Under the pieces are notes generated by a model, which worked only from the letters and a program-made list of their open reading frames with translations, did no database searches and had not been told where the DNA came from. A program made the translations under genes and the position numbers. 19,819 nucleotides of DNA. It comes from Pusillimonas sp. UBA6240. GTDB taxonomy: Bacteria; Pseudomonadota; Gammaproteobacteria; Burkholderiales; Burkholderiaceae_B. This document shows, piece by piece, positions 13,930 to 19,819 of this stretch. The stretch spans positions 4,617 through 24,435 of the forward strand of contig DJWC01000111.1 of assembly GCA_002441445.1 (NCBI GenBank), in the 5' to 3' direction. How positions within the stretch are numbered: position 1 is the first letter of the stretch; each line of letters opens with the position of its first letter.

Positions 13930-14826
13930 ATGAATGGCGACACAATGAATGAATCACTATTGATTGGCGTAATAGGCTTGGGAAAAATGGGTTTGGGCAT
14001 GGCGGCGACTTTGAAGCGCGCCGGCTTTGCCGTACGCGGCATGGATCTTTCTCCCGAAGCCCGCGAAGCCGCGCGGGCGGAGGGCATCGATGTGGCCGAG
14101 GATCTGCCCCGGCTGCTCTCGGGCGCATCCCTGATTGTGCTGTCCTTGCCGAACTCGAACAACGTCCTGGCCCTGGTCCAGGGAGAACAAGGCCTGGCCA
14201 GCTTGGCTGCCGAGGGCACGCTCGTGCTTGACACGACCACCGGCGATCCAAAGCTTACGCGGCAGATCGTCGACGTCCTGGCCCGGCGCGGCGTGCGATA
14301 TATCGATGCTCCGGTCAGCGGCGGCCCGCGCGGCGCCGCCAGCGGCCAGTTGACCATGTTCATTGGCGGCGATCGGGATGACATTCAGCGGGCCGAGCCT
14401 GTGCTGGCGGCCCTGGGAACCAAGCGTTTTCATATCGGCCGAGTCACGGCGGGGCAGGTCGCGAAGCTGGTGAATAACCTGCTTGTAGCGTCCCATTTAT
14501 TGACGGCGAGCGAAGCATTCAAAATGGCGGAGTCCGCCGGGGTCGCCGTCGAGCAACTGATCGACGCGGTCAATGCCGGTTCGGGCCGCAGCGGCGTAAC
14601 TCTCTACAACTATCCCAGCCGCATCATGAATGAGGCTTTCGATTCGGGATTCACCATGGGGTTGATGCGCAAGGATGTCAACCTGGCTGTGAATTTGATA
14701 GAGCAGTCGGGCCTGCGATTGCCGGTCTCGAGCAAGGTCGGCGCCATCTGGAAGGCGAGTGCGGCCGCTCTCGCCGATGGGGATGATTTCAATCGCATTG
14801 TCACGCTCGAAAATGCCGCGCGTTAG
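13930..14826 (+). CDS. NAD(P)-dependent beta-hydroxyacid dehydrogenase (3-hydroxyisobutyrate dehydrogenase family)
   Basis: This 298-residue protein has a Rossmann domain beginning GVIGLGKMGLGMA (residues about 13-25). The substrate-binding signature DAPVSGGPRGA lies at about 127-137, and the catalytic lysine is Lys179 in GQVAKLVNNLL, with Asn183 four residues later. A helical C-terminal domain completes the fold. Family members reversibly oxidise beta-hydroxyacids such as 3-hydroxyisobutyrate, tartronate or 4-hydroxybutyrate to the semialdehyde. Placed directly after an aldehyde dehydrogenase, it may make that enzyme's semialdehyde substrate. ATG 13930 and 13945 (Met6) are both possible and neither has a clear ribosome-binding site. 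The gap to the ALDH gene is 20 bp. Confidence 0.9.
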   Translation: MNGDTMNESLLIGVIGLGKMGLGMAATLKRAGFAVRGMDLSPEAREAARAEGIDVAEDLPRLLSGASLIVLSLPNSNNVLALVQGEQGLASLAAEGTLVLDTTTGDPKLTRQIVDVLARRGVRYIDAPVSGGPRGAASGQLTMFIGGDRDDIQRAEPVLAALGTKRFHIGRVTAGQVAKLVNNLLVASHLLTASEAFKMAESAGVAVEQLIDAVNAGSGRSGVTLYNYPSRIMNEAFDSGFTMGLMRKDVNLAVNLIEQSGLRLPVSSKVGAIWKASAAALADGDDFNRIVTLENAAR

Positions 14827-14871
14827 GCGCGCAGTCGTATCGCTGATTCCACTATAAAGGAGGGAAAAAAA

Positions 14872-15849
14872 ATGAAGCGCATCTTGAATTACATGTCTTG
14901 CCTGTTCACCTTGGCGGCCGCAGGCCTCGCCGCACAGCCTGCTCAGGCGGCCTACCCCGATCGGCCCATCAAGCTGGTCGTGCCATTCCCGGCCGGCGGC
15001 ACGACCGACTCCGTGGCGCGCTTCATCGCGCAGGAGCTGAGCAACAAGCTCTCGCAACAAGTGGTGGTGGACTACAAGGCTGGAGCAGCCACCATCATCG
15101 GCGCGGAGTACACCGCCAAGGCCGAACCCGACGGTTACACCTTGATGCTGGGTACGGCCACCACTTTCGCTGTCAATCCCATTCTCTACCCCGATTTGTC
15201 GTATGACCCGATCAAGAGTTTCACGCCCATAGGCATCGTGGGCACGACCAGCCTGGTGCTGCTGGCCAATCAGAAGGAACCCGCCAATGACCTGAAGACG
15301 CTGCTGGATGACATTCGCAAGGCGCCCGCCCAGTATTCGTATGGTTCGCATGGCAATGGTTCCACCGTGCACTTTGCCGCCGAGATGCTATGGTCCGCGG
15401 CAAAAGTAAATGTGGTCCATATCCCTTTCAAAGGAGCCTCTCCAGCATTGACGAATTTGATGGGTGGTCAGATTCCCATCAGCTTTGACGCGGTACCGGC
15501 CGCGGCCACAGCCTTGAAGTCGGGCCGGGTCAAGGCGATTGCCGTTACGGGCCCGGAACGCGCATCGGCCATGCCGGGCGTGCCTACGGTGGCCGAAAGC
15601 GGATTTCCCGGTTTCGCCATGCAGTCCTGGTTCGCTTTGGTGGCTCCCAAGGGTTTGCCCACGGAAGTGCAGGCGACACTGGAAAGTGCACTAAAGAGCG
15701 CCATGAGCGAGAAATCGCTTATGGAAAAGCTGGCCAACGCCGGGTTGGAGCCCAAGTTCGAAAGCTCTGCCGACTACGTGACAAGGGTCAAGACCGATAT
15801 CGCCAAGCTCGAACCGATAGCGAAAACAAACAACATTACCCGCAACTGA
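14872..15849 (+). CDS. Bug-family periplasmic solute-binding receptor (TTT superfamily)
   Basis: This 325-residue receptor has a signal peptide (MKRILNYMSCLFTLAAAGL, cleavage after AQA before AYPDRP) and the Bug motifs VPFPAGGTTDSVAR, KAEPDGYTLMLG and PFKGASPALTNLMGGQI. It would bind a small carboxylate or amide in the periplasm and deliver it to a TctAB-type membrane complex encoded elsewhere. AGGAGGG lies 8-9 nt before ATG 14872, one of the strongest ribosome-binding sites in the window, as expected for an abundant receptor. It is the fourth gene of the LysR-controlled operon, so its ligand is probably the operon's starting substrate. It is clearly diverged from the other Bug protein in the window. 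Confidence 0.93.
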   Translation: MKRILNYMSCLFTLAAAGLAAQPAQAAYPDRPIKLVVPFPAGGTTDSVARFIAQELSNKLSQQVVVDYKAGAATIIGAEYTAKAEPDGYTLMLGTATTFAVNPILYPDLSYDPIKSFTPIGIVGTTSLVLLANQKEPANDLKTLLDDIRKAPAQYSYGSHGNGSTVHFAAEMLWSAAKVNVVHIPFKGASPALTNLMGGQIPISFDAVPAAATALKSGRVKAIAVTGPERASAMPGVPTVAESGFPGFAMQSWFALVAPKGLPTEVQATLESALKSAMSEKSLMEKLANAGLEPKFESSADYVTRVKTDIAKLEPIAKTNNITRN

Positions 15850-15867
15850 TATTCTGATTCGATATCC

Positions 15868-17292
15868 ATGCAAGCTTCTTCCGCGGCTTCATTGCCGGCC
15901 GATCGTCACTCGCGCGAGGGGTGCATTGCCCATGCGGCGGCCTATCTAGACCAGGGCGGCCTGCTTCGGGACCTGAGCCGCCGGGTAGCCTATCAAAGCG
16001 AAAGCGACGCAGGCAAGCTGCCGCCGGCTTTGACCGCTTATCTGCAAGATGAGATGGCGCCCTATCTGACGAGCATGGGGTTTGACTGCCGGATTCTGGG
16101 CAATCCCGTCGATGGCGGCGGGCCATTTCTGGTCGCCCGCCGGATCGAGGACGCATCGCAGCCCACGGTGTTGCTATACGGACATGGCGATGTCGTCAGC
16201 GCTACGCCTTCGTCGTGGCGCGCCGGTCTCGAGCCTTGGCGCGTGGTGGTGGAAGGCGAGCGCTGGTATGGCCGCGGCACTGCCGACAACAAAGGACAGC
16301 ACAGCATCAGTCTGGGTGGACTTCGATCGGCCATCCATGCGCGCGGCGGCAGCTTGGGCTACAACGTGACTGTGTTGCTGGAAAGCGGTGAAGAAGCCGG
16401 GTCGCCGGGCTTGCTCGAGTTTTGCGCAAAGCATCGCGATTTGCTGCGCGCGGATTTGTTCATTGGCTGCGACGGACCGCGCATCCGTGCCGACCGGCCT
16501 ACGCTTTTCCTGGGATCCCGCGGCATGGTGAATTTCACCTTGTCGCTGAGCTGCAGGGATCGAGCCTTCCATTCAGGTAATTGGGGCGGCGTGCTGCGCA
16601 ACCCCGCGACAGTCCTCGCCAACGCCGTGTCCACCATGATCGATGCGCGAGGCGTCATGCGCGTCGAAGGCCTGCGCGCGCCGGAGATATCTCCGGATAT
16701 CCGAAAGGCCGTGTCGAGCCTGCCGATCGGCGGTGACGAAAATGATCCCGTACTCGATGAGGGCTGGGGCGAACCAGGATTGACACCGGCAGAGCGGCTA
16801 ATCGCCTGGAATACCATGGAAATATTGACCTTCGCTTCCGGCAGTATCGAGCGGCCGGTCAATGCCATTCCGCCCCGGGCTATCGTGCATTGCCAGTTGC
16901 GTTTCGTGGTCGGGACGCAGTGGGAACGCCTCGAAGAATTCATCAGTGCTCACCTGCGTAGGCATGGCTTCCAGGGTATCGATGTAAAGGTGGATATGGC
17001 CACGGCTGCAACTCGGCTCGACCTTTCAAGCCCCTGGGTGCAATGGTGTGTCGACTCCTTAAGCGCCACAACGGGCGAGCCCATTGCTGTCATGCCCAAT
17101 TTGGCGGGTTCGATTCCCAATTCCGCTTTCAGCGATGTTCTGGGGTTGCCCACTTTGTGGATACCCCATTCCTATCCTGCTTGCGGGCAGCATGGTCCCA
17201 ATGAGCACCTGCTGGCGCCCATAGCCCGCCAGGGCCTGGAAATAATGGCTGGGCTGTATTGGGACCTTGGGGCGCCTGGAGCGCCTTGGTAA
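15868..17292 (+). CDS. M20-family metallohydrolase (peptidase/amidohydrolase)
   Basis: This 474-residue enzyme shows M20 di-zinc ligands: His106 in GHGDV, Asp140 in GTADNKG, catalytic Glu175 and ligand Glu176 in ESGEEAGS, Asp202 in GCDGPR and His447 in HGPNEH. A lid domain lies between about 215 and 335. M20 enzymes hydrolyse dipeptides, N-acyl amino acids or N-carbamoyl compounds; the conserved ligands suggest it is active. With no signal peptide it should be cytosolic. It follows the Bug gene by 18 bp as the last gene of the operon, so it may cleave the imported compound, for example an amide whose products feed the ALDH and hydroxyacid dehydrogenase. ATG 15868 lacks a clear ribosome-binding site. 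Positions 17293-17403 after it contain only a probable promoter region for the next gene. Confidence 0.92.
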   Translation: MQASSAASLPADRHSREGCIAHAAAYLDQGGLLRDLSRRVAYQSESDAGKLPPALTAYLQDEMAPYLTSMGFDCRILGNPVDGGGPFLVARRIEDASQPTVLLYGHGDVVSATPSSWRAGLEPWRVVVEGERWYGRGTADNKGQHSISLGGLRSAIHARGGSLGYNVTVLLESGEEAGSPGLLEFCAKHRDLLRADLFIGCDGPRIRADRPTLFLGSRGMVNFTLSLSCRDRAFHSGNWGGVLRNPATVLANAVSTMIDARGVMRVEGLRAPEISPDIRKAVSSLPIGGDENDPVLDEGWGEPGLTPAERLIAWNTMEILTFASGSIERPVNAIPPRAIVHCQLRFVVGTQWERLEEFISAHLRRHGFQGIDVKVDMATAATRLDLSSPWVQWCVDSLSATTGEPIAVMPNLAGSIPNSAFSDVLGLPTLWIPHSYPACGQHGPNEHLLAPIARQGLEIMAGLYWDLGAPGAPW

Positions 17293-17403
17293 GCCGGTTC
17301 TTCGCGGAAGGGCTGTCTGCCGGCTGCCGCCGCGTTGCCTTCCAATCAAAAACTTCCACAACAGGCGATAATGGCTCTTTTGGATTCTTAAGAAGGAGTT
17401 CTT

Positions 17404-18384
17404 ATGAAAGCGGTGGAAATATCCCAGCCTGGCGGACCGGAAGTCCTGAAACTCGTCGAGCGTCCCATGCCCGAGCCCAAGGCCGGCGAGGTGCTGGTCA
17501 AAGTTTCCGCCGCGGGCATCAACCGGCCCGATGTCTTTCAGCGCAAAGGACATTACCCCGCGCCGCCGGGCGCGTCCGACCTGCCGGGGCTGGAAGTGGC
17601 GGGCGAAATCGTGGGCGGCGATGTCGGCGATACCGGCCTGAAGGTGGGCGACAAGGTGTGCGCTTTGCTGGCGGGCGGGGGGTATGCGGAATACTGCGCC
17701 ATTCCGGCCGCACAGTGCCTGCCCGTGCCCAAGGGGCTTTCGGACATCGAGGCGGCCGGGCTGCCGGAAACCTATTTCACTGTCTGGAGCAATGTGTTCG
17801 ACCGCGGCCGCCTGTCGGCGGGGGAATCCTTGCTGGTCCATGGCGGGGCCAGCGGCATAGGCACGACCGCGGTGCAGCTTGCCACCGCGCTGGGCCATAA
17901 GGTGTACGCGACGGCGGGCAGCGACGAGCGCGCCCGGGCGGTCGAGGGCCTGGGCGCTGTATTGGGCATCAATTACCGCAGCCAGGATTTCGTCGAAGAA
18001 ATCAAGAAGGCCACGAACGGCAGGGGAGTCGACGTGGTGCTGGACATGGTGGCGGGCGAATACGTCAATCGCAATATCAACTGCGTGGCGGACGACGGGC
18101 GTATCGTGATCATCGCCTTGCTGGGCGGGGCCAAGGCGACGATAGACTGCAGCCAGATCTTGCGGCGGCGCGTTACCGTGACCGGCTCGACGCTGAGGCC
18201 GCGTCCGGTGGCCTTCAAGGCAGAGATCGCCCGGGCGCTGAAGCAGCACGTCTGGCCGCTGCTGGAACAAGGAAAGATCCGGCCGGTGGTGCACGCGACC
18301 TTTCCCCTGGAGCGCGCCAGCGACGCGCACGCCATGATGGACGCGGGCGAGCAAATCGGCAAGATCGTGCTGACCGTCTCATAA
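17404..18384 (+). CDS. NAD(P)H:quinone oxidoreductase (zeta-crystallin/PIG3-like, MDR superfamily)
   Basis: This 326-residue medium-chain dehydrogenase/reductase has no zinc-ligand cysteine pattern. It starts MKAVEISQPGGPEVLKLVER, has the quinone-reductase stretch AAGINRPDVFQRKGHYPAPPG, and carries the NAD(P)-binding motif HGGASGIGTTAVQLA at about 146-160. It probably reduces quinones or enones with NADPH in the cytosol. AAGGAG precedes ATG 17404 at ideal distance. It is followed by tpiA and secG on the same strand, an order I recall from Bordetella-type genomes, so this end of the window is probably conserved backbone. The physiological substrate is not known. Confidence 0.93.
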   Translation: MKAVEISQPGGPEVLKLVERPMPEPKAGEVLVKVSAAGINRPDVFQRKGHYPAPPGASDLPGLEVAGEIVGGDVGDTGLKVGDKVCALLAGGGYAEYCAIPAAQCLPVPKGLSDIEAAGLPETYFTVWSNVFDRGRLSAGESLLVHGGASGIGTTAVQLATALGHKVYATAGSDERARAVEGLGAVLGINYRSQDFVEEIKKATNGRGVDVVLDMVAGEYVNRNINCVADDGRIVIIALLGGAKATIDCSQILRRRVTVTGSTLRPRPVAFKAEIARALKQHVWPLLEQGKIRPVVHATFPLERASDAHAMMDAGEQIGKIVLTVS

Positions 18385-18395
18385 CACGCTACAAT

Positions 18396-18401
18396 GCCGG
18401 G
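18396..18401 (+). promoter_or_regulatory. Possible -10 element before tpiA
   Basis: TACAAT (within CGCTACAATGCC) matches TATAAT at five of six positions and lies 27 bp before the tpiA start. No strong -35 is seen, so tpiA-secG may instead be read from the quinone oxidoreductase promoter. Weak support. Confidence 0.3.
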
Positions 18402-18427
18402 TTGTCCAATTTTTTCTTATTCAGGCC

Positions 18428-19180
18428 GTGATAGATACCGCTAGAACCCGTAAGCGCCTCGTAATAGGCAACTGGAAAATGCATGGCAACCAGGCTGCGA
18501 ACGCCATCCTTCTGGACGGCTTGCGCGCAGGCGCCGCGGGCGTGCAGGATTGCGAAGTGGCCGTTTGCGTGCCGTTTCCCTATATCGGGCAGGTGGCCGC
18601 CAGCCTGCAGGGTAGCGGCATAGCCTGGGGCGCGCAAGACGTCAGCGCGCACGAGCAAGGCGCCTACACGGGGGAAGTGTCCGCCGCCATGCTGGCGGAT
18701 TTTGGCTGCCAATGGGTATTGGCCGGGCATTCCGAACGCCGCAGCATGCACGGCGAAACCGACCGCCTGGTTGCGGACAAGGCGATGGCCGCGCTCAGTG
18801 CGGGGCTTACCCCCGTGGTCTGCGTAGGCGAAACCCTGGCCGAGCGCGAAGCCGGCCAGATGCTCGACATTATCGCGCGCCAATTGGGGCCGGTGTTGGC
18901 TCTGGGCGCGTCCGCGGTGCACCGCATGGTGCTGGCCTACGAACCCGTGTGGGCGATCGGCACCGGCCGCACGGCCACGCCAGAGCAGGCACAGGAAGTG
19001 CATGCGGCCATCAGGGCGCGCCTGCAGCAGCTGGACGCCACGCACGTGCGCATCCTGTATGGGGGCAGCGTCAAGGCGTCCAATGCCGCCTCCCTGTTTG
19101 CCATGCCGGACATCGATGGTGCCCTGGTGGGCGGCGCTTCGCTGGCGGCGGAAGAATTTCTACGTATAGCGGCCGCATAG
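18428..19180 (+). CDS. tpiA: Triosephosphate isomerase
   Basis: This 250-residue TIM-barrel glycolytic enzyme interconverts dihydroxyacetone phosphate and glyceraldehyde 3-phosphate. Catalytic residues are all present: Asn15 and Lys17 in GNWKMHGN, His101 in LAGHSERR, and Glu172 in the signature AYEPVWAIGTG. The phosphate-binding LYGGSVKASNA segment lies near the C-terminus. Length is normal for a bacterial TpiA. The start is GTG at 18428, with only a weak ribosome-binding site (CAGG), which may keep expression modest. I see no better start in frame, and the next possible one would cut into the first strand. It is followed by secG after 17 bp. Confidence 0.97.
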   Translation: MIDTARTRKRLVIGNWKMHGNQAANAILLDGLRAGAAGVQDCEVAVCVPFPYIGQVAASLQGSGIAWGAQDVSAHEQGAYTGEVSAAMLADFGCQWVLAGHSERRSMHGETDRLVADKAMAALSAGLTPVVCVGETLAEREAGQMLDIIARQLGPVLALGASAVHRMVLAYEPVWAIGTGRTATPEQAQEVHAAIRARLQQLDATHVRILYGGSVKASNAASLFAMPDIDGALVGGASLAAEEFLRIAAA

Positions 19181-19197
19181 GCCTCGGAGTTTTATTC

Positions 19198-19710
19198 ATG
19201 CAATGGTTATCACCTGTACTTCTGGCGATCCAGGTCATATCGTCGTTGGGCATTATCGTGCTCGTCCTGCTGCAGCAGGGCAAGGGCGCGGACATGGGCT
19301 CGTCTTTTGGCAGCGGTTCGGCGGGCAGCCTGTTCGGCGCCAGCGGAGCGGCCAATTTCCTGTCGCGCACCACCAAATGGGCCGCCATCATCTTTTTTGC
19401 GTCGACAGCCGGCCTGGCTTATGTAGCGCACCACCCCGGCAATAGATCCATCGTGGAAGGCGGTGTGATGCAGGGCTTCCAGGGCGGCCAGGCGCCGTCC
19501 ACCGGCTCCGACGTGCCGGTCGCGCCATCGGGTTCGTCGGTACCCGCTGCGCCTTCTGGCTCGGCAGTGCCCGCCGCGCCCGCCCCGGCGCAGCCGCAAT
19601 CCGCCGCACCCGCTGAAGCGCCGTCGGCTCCGGCCGCACCCGGGTCCGCCTCGGGCGCAGCGCAAGCGCCGGCGGACAAAGACGCAACAAAGCCCGCCAA
19701 ACAGCCATGA
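19198..19710 (+). CDS. secG: Preprotein translocase subunit SecG
   Basis: This 170-residue SecG is part of the SecYEG channel in the inner membrane. The N-terminal part has the two expected membrane helices (PVLLAIQVISSLGIIVLVLL and WAAIIFFASTAGLAYVA). Between them is the family's conserved loop QQGKGADMGSSFGSGSAGSLFGASGAANFLSR, split here as QQGKGADMGSSF and GASGAANFLSR. The C-terminal half (from about residue 98) is an Ala/Pro/Ser-rich, low-complexity tail with repeated VPxAPSGS units. This makes the protein longer than the roughly 110-residue E. coli SecG, but long tails are common in betaproteobacteria. ATG 19198 has GGAG 9 nt upstream. The frame stays open far upstream through tpiA, but that is an overlap shadow. 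Confidence 0.95.
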   Translation: MQWLSPVLLAIQVISSLGIIVLVLLQQGKGADMGSSFGSGSAGSLFGASGAANFLSRTTKWAAIIFFASTAGLAYVAHHPGNRSIVEGGVMQGFQGGQAPSTGSDVPVAPSGSSVPAAPSGSAVPAAPAPAQPQSAAPAEAPSAPAAPGSASGAAQAPADKDATKPAKQP

Positions 19711-19717
19711 TCGACGT

Positions 19718-19731
19718 CCCGCGAGAGCGGG
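19718..19731 (+). terminator. Small hairpin after secG
   Basis: CCCGC-GAGA-GCGGG (5-bp stem, tetraloop) lies 8 bp after the secG stop codon. No T-tract follows, so it would be a weak terminator or an mRNA-stabilising 3' stem. The tRNA-Leu has its own candidate -10 (TAGAAT at 19775-19780). Confidence 0.3.
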
Positions 19732-19774
19732 GTGCGCACCAAGAGAGCGGTAATTTAGCCCTGATGTTTCGTGC

Positions 19775-19780
19775 TAGAAT
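19775..19780 (+). promoter_or_regulatory. Probable -10 element for the tRNA-Leu gene
   Basis: TAGAAT lies 15 bp upstream of the first tRNA base. The -35 region is poor (AATTTA/TTTAGC). The assignment rests on position and a five-of-six match. Confidence 0.4.
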
Positions 19781-19794
19781 ACCGCTCTTTGCAA

Positions 19795-19819
19795 GCCGAC
19801 GTGGTGGAATTGGTAGACA
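19795..19819 (+). tRNA. tRNA-Leu, 5' end only (cut by window edge)
   Basis: GCCGACGTGGTGGAATTGGT followed by AGACA matches the acceptor and D-arm of a bacterial tRNA-Leu (compare GGCGGAATTGGTAGACGC in the tRNA-Leu at 10428-10513). The anticodon lies outside the window. In Bordetella-type genomes the tRNA after secG is usually tRNA-Leu(GAG), followed by nuoA; that is recalled, not seen. Confidence 0.85.

Noticed and set aside
14497..15372. 291-codon minus-strand frame opposite the hydroxyacid dehydrogenase and Bug genes
   Set aside because: No recognisable domain; it crosses the boundary of two well-supported plus-strand genes.
17059..18354. 431-codon open frame on the minus strand opposite the M20 and quinone-oxidoreductase genes
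   Set aside because: The predicted protein is rich in His/Arg/Gln without any family motif, spans two convincing genes and their gap, and is the usual shadow of GC-rich coding DNA.
1..19819. CRISPR arrays, transposases, integrases or phage genes
   Set aside because: I looked for regularly spaced repeats, DDE or tyrosine-recombinase motifs and phage structural genes on both strands and found none.

Overview
The window looks like the chromosome of a betaproteobacterium of the Alcaligenaceae type (Bordetella/Achromobacter/Pusillimonas-like). Three things suggest this. There are two separate Bug-type (tripartite tricarboxylate) periplasmic receptors. The right end carries the block quinone oxidoreductase - tpiA - secG - tRNA-Leu, which in this group usually precedes the nuo operon. 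The remaining genes are small catabolic operons, each with its own regulator. This assignment rests on gene content only; no search was run.

Layout. Positions 1-353 hold the 3' end of a TRAP large permease (+). Positions 488-6272 (all -) hold a two-subunit class I CoA-transferase-like enzyme, an acyl-CoA ligase, a TSUP exporter and a Crp/Fnr-family regulator in one tight operon, followed by a separately promoted Bug receptor. Almost identical 16-bp palindromes lie upstream of the operon (6329-6344) and of the Bug gene (1531-1546), each 32-33 bp from a TATGNT -10 element. The regulator's recognition helix differs from CRP at the residues that read the base that differs in these boxes, so this looks like a self-contained regulon. 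Positions 6480-8101 (-) hold a LigE-like glutathione transferase and a CitE/HpcH-type lyase, divergent from a MocR-type regulator (8226-9641, +). A NUDIX hydrolase follows at 9798-10271.

Positions 10428-10860 (-) hold two tRNA genes. tRNA-Leu(UAA) is intact. tRNA-Ser(UGA) is split inside its anticodon by a 216-nt group I intron whose core (P1, P2 with a GAAA loop, P3, P7, P8, P9) can be traced base by base and resembles the Azoarcus tRNA-Ile intron. Positions 10976-17292 hold a LysR regulator divergent from a catabolic operon: a carboxymuconolactone-decarboxylase-like protein, an aldehyde dehydrogenase, a 3-hydroxyisobutyrate-dehydrogenase-like enzyme, a Bug receptor and an M20 metallohydrolase. 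Positions 17404-19819 are conserved backbone: NADPH:quinone oxidoreductase, tpiA, secG and the first 25 nt of a tRNA-Leu.

The most notable items are the group I intron in tRNA-Ser(UGA), the two-box Crp/Fnr regulon with a matching specificity change, and a CoA-transferase-like beta subunit that appears to lack the catalytic glutamate. The substrates of the catabolic operons cannot be read from the sequence.
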